Of a DNA stretch of 64,000 nt, positions 21,630 to 32,578 are shown piece after piece. The translations under genes and the position numbers were made by a program. This DNA is from Molossus alvarezi (lineage: Eukaryota > Chordata > Mammalia > Chiroptera > Molossidae), in the NCBI GenBank assembly GCA_037176705.1, contig JBAWUJ010000092.1:1-64000 (forward strand), given 5' to 3'. The notes beneath the pieces were generated by a model. The model saw only the letters and a program-made list of their open reading frames with translations, made no database searches and was not told where the DNA came from. Position 1 is the stretch's first letter; each line of letters begins with the position of its first letter.

Positions 21630-21815
21630 AAAGCCTGGGCCAGCTGTTGGAGTATTAGCATCTGGTCCAGAGAGTCCCGGGTTTGGTTCTCACTAAGGGC
21701 ATATACCTTGGTTGCAGATTGTCCCCATTTCTGGTTTGGTTTTCAAGTGGCAGCCACTCGATGTGTGCCTTTCCCATCTCTCTCTCTCTTCCACTCTATC
21801 TGCACACAAAAAAAT
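21630..21815 (+). mobile_element. Ves-type SINE, diverged, in right arm
   Basis: Order on the plus strand: 'gggccagctgttggagtatt' (degenerate tRNA-like head), 'gggtttggttctcactaag' (B-box region), 'cataccttggttgcag'-like segment, 'ggcagccactcgatgtg', a short CT run and 'cactctatctgcacac'. It is the mirror copy of the left-arm SINE. Confidence 0.85.
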
Positions 21816-22052
21816 CAACTAAAATTTTTAATAAATAGAAATTAATATATTTTTGTTTAACCTGCCCCCCCCATTGATACAGTGGTCAAAGTAAACACCA
21901 GAGAGGGAGAGGTGGGATACACAGAGAGAAGGAAAGGCAGCTAGCAAAGAAATGGTAGGAATAAAGAAGGCAAGATAACATGGGACACAGAGTGAGCTCT
22001 TCTAGGAGCATTCAGGTCAGCCAGATCACAGACTACAGTGCCCCAGCCACAA

Positions 22053-25000
22053 GTGTTCCCTTAATGTCTGCTTGATCTCCAATACCTTACATGTGAGACT
22101 GCCCCACTAGTTTGTCACTACTGTCTATGCCTTCACTCACTCTTCAACCTAGGATAAGTTGCTGATGTGAGAAAGAGAAATAATAGGAGGGAGAGAGACA
22201 AAGAGAGAGGACACAAACACATAGATCCCTTGTCTCCAGTAAGCCCCCCAACCAGAAAACTAAACAAATCCTAGGTGTGATCCCGGAAAAGACCTTGGAG
22301 CCACAACCTGTGTGCTCCATGGGACCAGGCTTCAACCTATCCAACCCCAGGCCAGTGCTGTCACTGTCCTTTTCACAGGGGTAAAGGTGCCTCAGTTGAA
22401 AGCAATGCAGTACACTAATTCGGTATGGGCACAGATAAGGTGATCCCCAGATAAAGTCACATAGTGGGTTTTTTTGAGATCAGTAGGCCTGCATGTAGGG
22501 GTAGGCCCAGATGTGGAAAAAAGGGAAGACAGGAGGAGAGTGAAGTCCTTCTACCTCCCTGCTGGAGTAGGTGGGAAGAGCAAGCGGGGCATGGCCAGCT
22601 ATGCTTACACTGCTCAGCCACCTTTCTTCAAGAGGACGACCAAAATCTTGCTTAGAGGTCCACCTCATGAAGCAAAAAGTCCTCCTCAAGGGCCCACATT
22701 AGGACACTAGCTACTCAGTGTGGGCTCACTGACTCAGCAGCAGACATTTGCTGCTTCTTACTGCTTCTTAGCAGCTGCCCAGCACAGAGCCAGGGCTAAA
22801 AGGCGAGTTCCATTGCATCTGAAGACAGCGGGGCTCCCCCAGCACCATGGGTCAGTACTGGACCTGGAAGAACCCTTCAGGTCAAAACAGGGTCAGTGTT
22901 TTAAAGCACTATGTGGGGGTAGGGCCAAGGGCACTGGGACCCTGCAAGCCAGGGTAGGTGGGATGGTGCAGTGACCTCCAGCTTCAGGGTGAACTCTGAG
23001 AATAGCAAAAGCACTTGAGGAGAGGGCGGAGGCATTGCTGAGGGCAGAGAGGCTCCTGGGATGTGCACCATCTCACTCAGGTTGTTAGAGTGTCTGCTAG
23101 GGTGCAAAGGTTTGCCACCAAAGAGTCAGAGGCCCAGGTATTTGCAGAGGACAAGCATGAGGAGGAGCAAAGAAGAGAGGCAGGGCCCTGTGGGACCAGC
23201 ACCAGGTGAACCTGGGAAGTGCTCTAAGCACTGCAGGCCCTTCAGTTCAGCTGAGCAGTGAGAGAGCCCGAGCCTGCAGGGCCTACATTCGAGTGAAGCA
23301 CAAGGCTGCTCAGTGATGAAAGCCTGTTCTTGAGCCCAGAAGGGCCATCATTCATTGCATTCCCCGCACGTGGTCCAAAGCTATAGTATTGACCATGCCC
23401 TTCTGACTTGACTGTGAAACAGAGAACAGGGGTTATGGCAGGAAGGAGCCTGGCCAAGGTAAAGGTTTGGTTGCAGAGTAAACAGCCTGCCATCTGTGGT
23501 GGCACAAACCTGGGCAAGTGTGAATCTGTCATTCAGTCTCTAGGACAAATGTACCAGTACAGGGTACCACTGCCACAAATCACATATTGGAATCATCCAT
23601 GATCCTTGACTATCTAAACTTATTCCATTTTCTTTTGTTTCCCTCACCCCCACTTTCTTTACCAACAAGCTCAGTGGGGAAACACATTTGGTTACTAACC
23701 AAATATAAGCCGAGTGATTCCAGTACCCTGTCTCAGAAACATCTGATGACAAAATAAATTTAATAGAGGCAACAATGTGAGCTTCCACCCTCCTTTCATG
23801 GTCACACACACAGACACACCTTTGTGAGCTCAGGTACATATGCACACACACACACACACACACACACACCTACACACAAACACACACAGCCCTAAAAAAT
23901 GTCATTGCAAGCTGAGTATTTCCAAATTGGAGCAGCTGTTCTCAAACAAAGGTATCTCAAGAAGATGTGTGCTGACACTTTTGGGGAGAACACACAGACT
24001 TTTCTTAGGGGAATAAAGAGCAGTGAAACAGTATATACGCACATTCTTATGTCTGAATCCTCTGCAGCAGCACCCAGAGGTCAGGTAGGGCTCAGAAAAG
24101 CATTGAAACTGCATTTTCCCTTTATTACTGCAGATGGCCTTAGGAAAACATAAAGCCAAAGGGAGTATGGTTGTCAGAATGTGTAAGAAAGGCAGATGAG
24201 GAGGAACTTGGATGGAAGGCAATGTCTGCAGTCTATGGCAATGGTCCACTGTGGTCTCCTCTGTGCTCTGTGCCTTTGAGCTCTCCATTTGCTAGTCTCT
24301 GAAAATCCTTGACCAAAAAGCTAATTCTAAGCCATTCCTGATATCAGCCATCATCGGAGACCAAGATGAAGACTTGCTGAACTACTTAATCGTTTTGGAT
24401 ATCAGACTGGGGACACATAGTAGTTTGTTTGGTTGGAGCTTGGGCACCACTGGGATGGGTTTGAGAAGCAAGAAGGGATGAAGAATGAGTGATTACTGAA
24501 AGTAGCCTGACTCAGGAAGCTGGGAGTAAAAAAAAATGTAACTGCTTCTTGGCAGGTGAGGGAACTGGACCATCCAAAGTACCACTGCAAATTGATGTTT
24601 TACTTTCAGGACAATTGCTACTTTCTGAGCGATGTGATCATTAAGTAGTATCACGTCAGCCTTGCAAATGTCAGATGCTTCCCAGCATGGGGGTTTGGGT
24701 GAGCACCCACATGGTGAATAGTTGTAAAGACTGAAATAGTGGGGACCCACCCTCCCAGCTCTCTCCCTTCAGGATACCAGGCCACTAGTACCACCCAAGG
24801 GCTCTGGTTCTGAGATTAAAAACATGGAGTCCCCAACCGCAGTCAAGACACAACAAGTGTTAACTTCTTCAACTGATTGTCAGAACACAACCTTCCAGGG
24901 CCAGGGAGGATTGCACAAGTGATAGTCCTTTGGCCATTTCAGAAAAGAAAGTATTGATGGATCCAGAGGAATGGAAAGTGGACTGGTTCAATCTCTCACT

Positions 25001-26116
25001 GCTATGTCTTTCCACCCAGATCATCAATGAACACCTGTGGCCCAATCCCCTGCAGCTCTACCAAGGGATGCAGAACCCAGCGGAGGGAGCAGGGAGGCAA
25101 ATGTGTTTCTGAGGAGCCCAGGTGCTGAGCACTCCATGGAGGTTTGTTGCACCTGTGAATGTCCTTTCCTAAAGAACTGAAGGAAAATAGTCTCCAGTCA
25201 AAGGGAATGTACCATAGGGTAGGAAAGAGCAGGAAGGGGGTTGGATAAAGGAAACTGGGAGACCTTAGTGCCCACAGAGTACAAGCAGGTTCAGGTGCTC
25301 TGAGCACCTAAACTTTCATGGGCCCCTGGAGAAGGAACCAGTTGATTCTTCAAATTTCTGCAGTAGTACTTCTGTCCTTTTGGCACTTCCCTGGTCTCCC
25401 CGCTAATCTGAACAAGGTCCTATGTTCCGGTGCCCTATTTATTGTCATGTTTCCAATTCAGGCTCCTTCCTCATTTTGCATCTCCCATCAGTGTGCCTCT
25501 GCCAAGCTCACAATTGTGACAGTGTGACCAGGTTGTGGGGGTCAATAAGAAGTCTTGGGGGAGTAAAGTAAAACATGACTCAGAATGGGAACTTTATTCC
25601 TGAGGACACTGAGAGTCAGAAGATTCCTTTATGAGCACGTGTGATTTGGCTGTGTTTGTGTGCCAAGGAGCACTCCATGTTTGGAAGTGCACAGGACAGA
25701 ATGTGCAATATGGCTAGCTTGGACATGCCATACCTAAACTATGCCCCTGTGCCAGCCATGCTAAGGGATTCTGAATGGTCTTTCACTCAGGTTGAAAGGA
25801 AGAGAAAGAAATAGCCTGTGTAAAATTCTATCAGAGGAAATGCAGTAGTGCTGAGTAGACAATCTCACAAAGCTGTTGAATGGGCAACTCCTGGAATTCC
25901 CAAATTGGGGCAAATGCCTGCAGATGTATCAGGGGCTGGAAGTACCTGTTTGAATTCAAACACTGCAGAGTACCCTGAGCAGGTGCTGCCATGGTAGCAA
26001 GCCAGAGAAAGCTCTTACAGTGTTGCTCTGAAAATGACATGGAACCTGAAAATGTGCAGAGATGTAGATTTGGAGGAGACACGGGTGTCTTCAGATGCCT
26101 TAGAAAAGATCATACA
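22053..26116. other. Unassigned stretch
   Basis: About 4 kb with no satellite, no Ves element and no recognisable gene. Its only clear feature is a CA microsatellite at about 23,836-23,889. The open frames are short (at most 128 codons) and lack coding features. Confidence 0.55.
23836..23889. repeat. (CA)n microsatellite
   Basis: An almost pure CA run with a few interruptions. It generates a cysteine/valine repeat frame on the minus strand that is not a gene. Confidence 0.95.
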
Positions 26117-26223
26117 GTGCTCGCATCGGCAGCACATATACTAAAATTGGAATGATACAGAGAAGATTAGCATGGCCCCTGCACAAAGTTGACACACAAA
26201 TTCATGAAGCGTTCCATATTTTT
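26117..26223 (+). pseudogene. U6 snRNA retropseudogene (5' part of a U6-L1 chimera)
   Basis: A full-length match to U6 spliceosomal RNA: 'gtgctcgcatcggcagc' at the 5' end, 'acatatactaaaattgg', 'gaagattagcatggcccc', and 'gaagcgttccatattttt' at the 3' end. It differs from the conserved U6 sequence at several sites, many of them where U6 has CpG (for example 'gcacaaagttgacacac' where U6 has CpGs), as expected for a methylated, decaying copy. The upstream 100 bp shows no obvious PSE/TATA snRNA promoter. The U6 T-run passes directly into plus-strand L1 ORF1 sequence. This is the known U6-L1 chimera structure, explained by template switching during L1 reverse transcription. Confidence 0.93.
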
Positions 26224-27174
26224 AAAAAACAGGAAGACAGCTTAAGAGAACTGTGGGACAACTGAAAACTGAATAATATTCGCATCATAGGAGTCCCTGA
26301 AGAAGAAGAAAATAAGCAACGGCTAGAAAATATATTCAAAGAAATAGTGACAGAAAACTTCCATGATTTGGTGAAGGAAGAAGGCATTCAAGTTCAAGAA
26401 GCACAGAGAGCCCCAAGTAAGAAGAACCCAAACAGGCCCACACCAAGACACATAGTAATCAAACTGCCAAAAATTAAAGACAAAGACAGAATCCTAAAAG
26501 CAGCAAGAGATAAGCAACAGGTTACCTACAAAGGAAACCCCATAAGACTCTCAGCTGACTTTTCACAAGAAACACTACAGGCTAGAAGGGAATGGCATGA
26601 AGTAATCAAGGTCATGAAAAACAAGGATCTGAATCCAAGACTATTCTACCCAGCAAGGCTATCATTCAAAATACAAGATCAAATAAAGAGCTTTTCAAAC
26701 AAAAAAAGGCTAAGGGAATACATTAGCACCAAACCAACACTGCTAGAAATGTTAAAAGGACTGCTGTAATTACCAGGAGAAATGGGAAGGAAAATAGAAC
26801 CACAGTAAACAAAAATGGCAATAAATAAGTACATATCAATAATCACCTTAAATGTAAATGGACTGAATGCTCCCATAAAAAGACACAGAGTAGCTGATTG
26901 GATAAGAAAGCATGACTCATCTATATGTTGTTTGCAAGAGACACACCTCACAACAAAAGACTCACATAGATTGAAAGTGAAAAGATGGAAAAAAATCTTT
27001 CAAGCAAACAAAAAAGAAAAAAACAGCTGGGGTAGCAATACTTATATCTGATAAAATAGATTTCGAATGAAGGCCATAATTAGAGACAAAGAAGGTCACT
27101 ATGTAATATTGAATGGATCTATCCAACAGGAAGATATAACCTTGATAAACATATATGCACCCAATATAGGAGCA
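26224..27174 (+). mobile_element. L1 fragment (ORF1 3' half and ORF2 start), fused to U6
   Basis: Collinear with 45,425-46,367 of the full-length L1 downstream, starting at 'acaggaagacagcttaag' and ending at 'caatataggagca'. It contains ORF1 from the RNA-binding part to its stop at 26,767-26,769. A TGG-to-TGA change lies near 26,262. ORF2 starts at 26,815 and has a frameshift in an A-run near 27,010-27,020. There is no L1 3' UTR or poly(A) at the right end: the sequence switches to unrelated DNA at about 27,175. The missing 3' part implies a later deletion or rearrangement, or an atypical insertion. Confidence 0.92.
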
Positions 27175-27189
27175 TTTCTACAAGCCTTT

Positions 27190-27262
27190 GTGGTCCTGAT
27201 TAGCATGTGAATTCCTCGAGGACCAGCAGTGTTTCTTCCCCTTTATTAGCTATCACAGGGCT
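27190..27262. mobile_element. L2-like fragment
   Basis: 'gaattcctcgaggaccagcag' then 'ctatcacagggctgggcc' resemble the L2 3'-end phrases about bulk-composition ('cttgagggcaggg ... cccagcacctagc'). Short and diverged. Confidence 0.4.
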
Positions 27263-27329
27263 GGGCCACTGGAAGCCCAACAATGGAATCATAATCATAA
27301 TGATGGCAGTTGACTGCTCCCCGGTGCTG

Positions 27330-27530
27330 GGCACTGTACATCCTGACCACGACACTTATTAACATGCCAGGCAAGGTCCTGTGCACTTTTTATGGATTAC
27401 TGCATCAATTCCTCACCAAAACTTTTGAGGTTACGTACTGTTATTATCCCCATCTTACAGATAAAAACTGAGGCACAGAGAGGCCAAGTGACTTGTCCTG
27501 ATCACCACTAGGAAGAAGCAGAGCCAGGAT
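27330..27530 (-). mobile_element. MIR SINE
   Basis: Contains the MIR core in reverse orientation: 'ttattatccccatcttacag', 'aactgaggcacagagaggcc', 'aagtgacttgtcctgatc', and 'gcagagccaggat'. It is an ancient mammalian tRNA-derived SINE with no coding role. Confidence 0.88.
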
Positions 27531-27659
27531 GAGTCTCGCAGCTCCAGAAGCAAAGCAATCTCGTGATCCTGCCAAATTCCAGAGGGCAGGGACAAGGGCC
27601 CGAAAAGACAGGCTTCTTTGAGGGCCTCACAGTCCAGTGCCTACAGAAGGACACCCTCC

Positions 27660-28122
27660 ATGCAGCCCTGTGGTGGGCTGAATTAGGGCCCCCCCAAAGA
27701 TGCCCATGTCCTAATATCTGGAACCTGTAAATGGTACCTATTTGGCAAAAGGAATTCTGCAAATGCGATTATATTAAGGAAGGACCTTGAGGTCAAGAGA
27801 TCACCTTGGGTTATCCAGGTGGACCAAGTGTCATCACTAGTGTTCTTATGAAGAAAGAGAGACATAAGAGAGGCAGGGACGTGGTGGTGGCAGCAGAGGC
27901 TAGAGGGATGTGGCCACAAGCCAAGGAATGCCGGCAGCCTCTGGAAGCTGCAGCAGGTAAGGAATGGAGTCTCCCCTGAGCCTCCAGAAGAAGGAAGCCC
28001 TGCTGACACCTTTATTTTTAACCCCTTTAGACTCTTGACCTCCAGAAATGTAAGAAAATAAATATATGTTGTCTTAAGCCTCTGAGGCTGTGGTAATTTG
28101 TTACAGTTGCAACAAGAATGCT
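27660..28122 (+). mobile_element. Ancient LTR-like repeat (MaLR type suspected)
   Basis: The order of phrases matches a widespread mammalian repeat: 'tggtgggctgaattagggcc', 'gtcctaatatctggaacctg', 'ggttatccaggtggacc', 'ccacaagccaaggaatgccg', 'cttgacctccagaaatgtaag', 'aataaatatatgttgtctt', and 'ggtaatttgttacag'. The AATAAA near the right end suggests an LTR in plus orientation. The family name is from memory and uncertain. A related element lies in reverse at 52,009-52,372. Confidence 0.6.
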
Positions 28123-30150
28123 AATGCCCCCACCCCTTCATATCTCTCTTCACAGACCAAGAAACTCCTGCATGCCCCCCCTCACTCCAGCCCCAGCCTC
28201 CATGTCTCCCTGGACAGGAGGCTGGGAAAGAACTAAGAAAGAGACAGGAAGCATTGGCCCATCCCAGGTACCTTAGGACATGACCGGCATTGCCTCCCCT
28301 CTTCCGGAGGTCCTGGGAAAGTCCTGGCCCTGTCTCTAGGACAGGGCTCCCCACCCACAGTCTTCCATACTTGCTGGTATCTTCTCTCTCCTGCACCCAG
28401 GCTGACTGCCCATGGCTGCTCAGGGCTGGTGCACTGCCATGCCCCTGCTGGCCAGGCTCCCATTGTTACTGCCGAGCCACCAGGGGAAGGGAAGGGTGTG
28501 CCAGCCAGGAGGAAAGAATCACAGACAGACATGCCTGATACCAGGCTGAGTAAAATTGATTTACTTTTTTTGGTATACAGGTCTATGAATTTTAACACTC
28601 GTAGATTCATGTGACCACAATCAGGACATTGAACAGTTCCATCAAACACTCCCCTATCCCTTTGCCCAGGATCTTGACCTGGAGGGAGCAACATAGAGAA
28701 GTGGGGATCATTAAAATTGTCACAACATGCCAGTGTTCAGACATGCTGGAGTCCACTCATGGTCCCTGCCCTGGCTTGGCTGTCTCTGGGTGACTCTCAC
28801 TGTTCCCCCACCAGCCTATCTTGCTTCTGGCCGGTTTTCCAAGTCTGCTTCTCCAGCTGTCTCATCAATTCAAGGATCTATGATGTGGCCTTCCAAGAAC
28901 TTCCTTCCTGACTTGAGTTGGACAGAGCTTTTATGTTTTGTACAGTTTGCAGTGTGACCCCTGGTGAATTCAGGTGGGCCTGGGGCCTGGGGCCTGGGGC
29001 CTGGGGAAGGCAACTCCCCGAGATGTACAGGGCCAGAGAGAAATGGGATCTTTTGGGATTTCCTGGGAAGGAAAGATGCTGTCAGCGGGCCCTTCCCTGA
29101 GGACTGGTGCCCTAGCCCGTCACTCCAGGAGGGGGTGATGCCTGCAGATAGAGCTTGCCCTAGAAACCATGCACCCCAGTAGCCCATTTCTCTCTTCCCT
29201 GGGTCTTTCCTCCTCCCCTTTATGCCTGAGGACAGAGACAAAACCAGCTGCCTCCCCCTCAGCAAAGAAGCAAAGCCCCTGCTGGGAAAATCTGGGGAAT
29301 GGAAATAATTTTCAACTTGGGGCCCCCTGCAGGCTGGAGCAGGGACAGTGTGGGTGTGGTGGGGACTGCCCAGATCCTCCTTCCCAGGTTGGTGGGGAAA
29401 GGTTCCCATGGAAACAGCAGCTCTGGCATCTCCAGAGATTTGGGGGAAAACTGGCTCTAAAAAATTACCACCTTTGTTTCAGGGGGAGAGCAGCATGGCT
29501 CCTCGAAGAGGAGGGGATCTTCAGGGTGTGAGGGTCCTGGAAGAGGTGCCCCCTCCATTCCAGGTCTGCCCTGTCAGCTCCGGGGCCCCTCCGCTGAGCT
29601 CCAGCTCCCTTGGCTCTTCTCGCCCACCACCCACCCTGTTACTTCTCCACTGAGCCCCGTCTGCCTCCTCTGGGTGTGCCGAGCCTAGTCCTGGTCTCAC
29701 TGTGCTCCTCCACACTCCCTCACCTTTCAAGCCCCCCACACCTTGTGGAGATGCCCCTAACCCCAGACCCCAGTGCACTACCACCAGGCGCAGCCATGGG
29801 AGAGAGACACAGGTGAGGTGACTCTTGCTAGGGAGTTCATCAAAGTGTCTGAAGCTTCTCCTGTTCCTGTCCTCACCCTGGGGAGAGTTCAGAGGGAGGT
29901 AGGGACCAATCTGTGTGTGACTGATGGTGGGGCAGCGCAGTATGCCAGCCTCCAGGCATGCACAGACATGAAATCAGCTGGAACACTTGCTTTTCAAATA
30001 CCTTTGCCCACAGTTTTTCTCCCTGGCCGGGTTCCCATCTCCATCAAGAATCTCCCTAAATTCCTGGTGCTACAGTGGACCTTGCCAGCCTGTTCTGGAA
30101 AAGGAACCCACCCCTGCCCTTTGTATATCCAGACCCCATCCCACACAAAC
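28123..30150. other. Unassigned unique sequence
   Basis: Moderately GC-rich, with a short GGCCTGG tandem at about 28,980-29,007. Several frames of 60-179 codons overlap on both strands without consistent coding features. The 'agagacacaggtgaggt' at about 29,800 resembles a splice donor, but no matching exon could be defined. Confidence 0.45.
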
Positions 30151-30208
30151 ACTCACTTACTCATTGATTCATTCATTGATTTATTCATTGATTTATTCAT
30201 TCAGTAAT
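30151..30208. repeat. ATTCATTGATTT-type simple repeat
   Basis: Repeated 'attgattcattcattgattt' units, about 58 bp. Confidence 0.85.
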
Positions 30209-30449
30209 GATTAGCTTGGGCTGGTGTTGATCTAGAACTGGGGTACTAGTGCTGCAGATAAGATGGGGGAGGGGAGGAAGCACCCAAATCCTAGTCCATG
30301 TGAAGCTTATACTTTAAGGAGAGAGATAAAGCAAAGAAATAAGTAACACACATCATATGTCAAATATGATTAAATGATCTGGAAAAAATAAAGCAGGAAG
30401 AGAGATACAGAATGTTTGTGTCAGGGCAAGGAGTGGGTGGATTGCAATT

Positions 30450-30574
30450 TTTTAAATTATTTTTTTATTTTTCAATTACAGTTGACATTCAATATTATAT
30501 TAGTTTCAGGTGTACAGAATAGTGGCTAGGCATTTATATAACTTCCAAAGTGATCCCCTCAATAATTCTAGTAG
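30450..30574 (-). mobile_element. L1 3' end with target-site duplication
   Basis: Begins with a T-rich tail and then 'caattacagttgacattc', 'ttagtttcaggtgtacag'. In complement this is the classic mammalian L1 3' terminal sequence followed by poly(A). It is flanked by 'gggtggattgcaatt' (about 30,435-30,449) and 'gggtgggttgcgatt' (about 30,575-30,589), an imperfect 15-bp target-site duplication. It is a severely 5'-truncated, old insertion. Confidence 0.75.
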
Positions 30575-30589
30575 GGGTGGGTTGCGATT

Positions 30590-30860
30590 CTAACTAAGGT
30601 GCTCAGGAAGGGACCTACTGAAAGGTGATGTTTGGTAATGACCAGCTGAAGATGAGAGTGAGCCATGCAGATTTCTGAAGGAAGAGACTGAGCAGTAGGA
30701 ATAGCACATGCAAAGGCTCTGAAGTGGGGTGTGCCTGGTGTTTGCAAAGAGCAGCAAGGAGCCCAGTGTGGCTGGAGTGGAGTGAGCAAAGGGGAGATGA
30801 GGTGAGGGTAATGGGCAGGGTGTGTGGGATAGATGTTCTGAGTTTTGTGGGCCATTTTTG
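30590..30860. mobile_element. Ancient interspersed repeat (L2-like), interrupted
   Basis: Phrases such as 'gcacatgcaaaggctctgaag', 'gtgtggctggagtggagtg' and 'gttttgtgggcca' belong to a common old mammalian repeat, probably L2. Related text also lies before 30,434, because an L1 fragment inserted at 30,450-30,574. Confidence 0.5.
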
Positions 30861-31239
30861 CTAGAGTAAGGTAAAGTATGGGCTTTTTGCTCGTCTCAAA
30901 AATCCTTTATTATGTGTGTGCTGTGGGGCTTCTAACCTCAGATGGGAAGGCTCATAAGGATGGGCTTGGCCATCCCACATTCTGATCACCCCAGATAAAG
31001 AAGCATGGCTCATTCACCCATGGTTCCAACCCTGCTTAATCCCCTGTATCCCCCTCCCCATTTGAACTTGGACTCTGAAAGCTCTATATGGGGGTGTGTG
31101 TTGATCAAAGTCTAGAGAGACCCAGGGGCTGTCCAAAGGCCACAAATAGGACTCCTGCCCACCCGTGGGCCTCTGCCCTTTCTCCTCTCCCTGCCCCCAC
31201 AGGCACCTGTGCCTTGTGATGCTGGGCACTGCTGCGGCG

Positions 31240-31530
31240 TCTGTGTAATTACAGTGATGATTTCACAACACACAGCTTTCCCTTCTCTTATCACCTCCCA
31301 GTGCAAAATAAACTGTTCAATAATTAATTGACAAAGATAAACTTGTTGTCCTCAGCCAAGCTGGGAGGGTGGGGGGTGGCCACAGCCTCCGCAGACAAAT
31401 GATGTGAGAAGTAATTGCCCTAGGAGAGGAGGCGAGAGGTATTAAGATCAGATTTGCAAGGTCCCTTCCAAAAACCCATGGGCAACAAGAGACACTGCTA
31501 AGATTTGCGTTGCTAATTCATCACTAATTA
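31240..31530. promoter_or_regulatory. Candidate conserved noncoding element
   Basis: A repeat-free stretch with many homeodomain-type TAATTA/ATTA motifs, for example 'gtgtaattacagtgatg', 'tcaataattaattgac', 'agaagtaattgcc', and 'catcactaattaatgc'. The density resembles developmental enhancers, but conservation cannot be judged from one genome. Confidence 0.3.
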
Positions 31531-31774
31531 ATGCTTAAGATTGGGCCTGACAGGAGGAGAAATAAATGTTGAGGCATCTCAGAGATAGAGAGACAGAGGC
31601 TGGGAACAGAGAGGGACAAAGAGGGGAGGAGACACACAATGAAACACCCAAGAGGCAGAGATGTTGGGGCAAGAGCCTGGGAAGGAGGTGCTGACACAGG
31701 GCTCCAGGTCAGGAATGCCAACTATGCATGTGGTCCAGGTAGGTCGCTTTCCCTCCCTGGGCCTCAGTTTTGTA

Positions 31775-31989
31775 CAGAAGTCCCCCCTTATCTTTGGGGG
31801 ATACTTCCCAAGACCCCCAGTGGATGCCTGAAACCATGGATTGTATCAATTCCTATATATACTATGTATTTTTTATACATACATATGATAAGGTTTAATT
31901 TATAAATTAGGCACAGCAAGAGGTTATAACTACTAATAAAGTAGAATAATTATAACAACGTACTGTAATAAAAGGGAATGTGAATGTGG

Positions 31990-32045
<56 letters not shown>

Positions 32046-32460
32046 AATATCTCCCTGTACCACACTTACCCTCCTTGTGATGATGTGAGATGTACAATGT
32101 GTCCCCGAGGAGATGGAAGGAGGTGAGTGACGCAGGCATTATGATGTAGCTTTAGGCTACTGTGAGGGTTCTTGAACACAAGCACTGTGACACTGTGACA
32201 GTCAATCTGATAACTGAGACAGCTACTTACAGGCAGGGGACATGCACAGTGTGGGGACACTAGGCAAAGGGATGATTCATGTTCTGGGTGGGATAGAGTG
32301 GGAAGGTGAGAGACTTCATCAGACTACTCAGAACAGCGTGCAATTTAAAACGTATACATTGTTTATTTCTGGAATTTTCTATTTAATATTTTCAGACTGC
32401 AGTTGACCATGAGGAACTGAAATTACTGAAAGTGAAACAGTGGATAACGGGGAACTACTG
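31775..32460. mobile_element. Nonautonomous DNA transposon (Tigger-like)
   Basis: The ends are terminal inverted repeats: 'cagaagtccccccttatc' on the left, and 'ggataacggggaactactg' on the right, which is its complement with mismatches. TA dinucleotides flank both ends (31,773-31,774 and 32,461-32,462), as in Tc1/mariner-superfamily target duplications. The interior, 'agtggatgcctgaaacc', 'aaattaggcacagcaagag' and 'gatgatgtgagatg', matches an old mammalian MITE. It has no transposase frame. A CT microsatellite has expanded inside it. Confidence 0.75.
31990..32045. repeat. (CT)n microsatellite
   Basis: Nearly pure CT tract inside the DNA transposon. Confidence 0.95.
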
Positions 32461-32535
32461 TAGTCTATAAGATGGGCCGGGAAATGAATTCTGAAGTTCC
32501 TTCTAGGTCTGGCAATGCTAGATCTAAAACGGATC

Positions 32536-32537
<2 letters not shown>

Positions 32538-32575
<38 letters not shown>
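32538..32575. repeat. (TG)n microsatellite
   Basis: Pure TG run of about 19 units. Confidence 0.95.

Positions 32576-32578
<3 letters not shown>

Larger units (their letters stand above)
18278..22052 (-). repeat. Right arm of the large inverted repeat
   Basis: This is the reverse-complement copy of 14,101-17,865, beginning near 'gggttagctgttcattgtc' and ending at 'ccccagccacaagtg'. It preserves the order of all features in mirror image. It differs from the left arm in the SINE body, which has a short CT run where the left arm has an expanded GACAGA array. It also lacks a TAG codon that interrupts the matching frame on the left (see 19,681-19,992). Confidence 0.93.

Noticed and set aside
26117..26223. 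A functional U6 snRNA gene
   Set aside because: Several substitutions at conserved positions, no visible upstream PSE/TATA promoter, and a direct fusion to L1 sequence indicate a retropseudogene.
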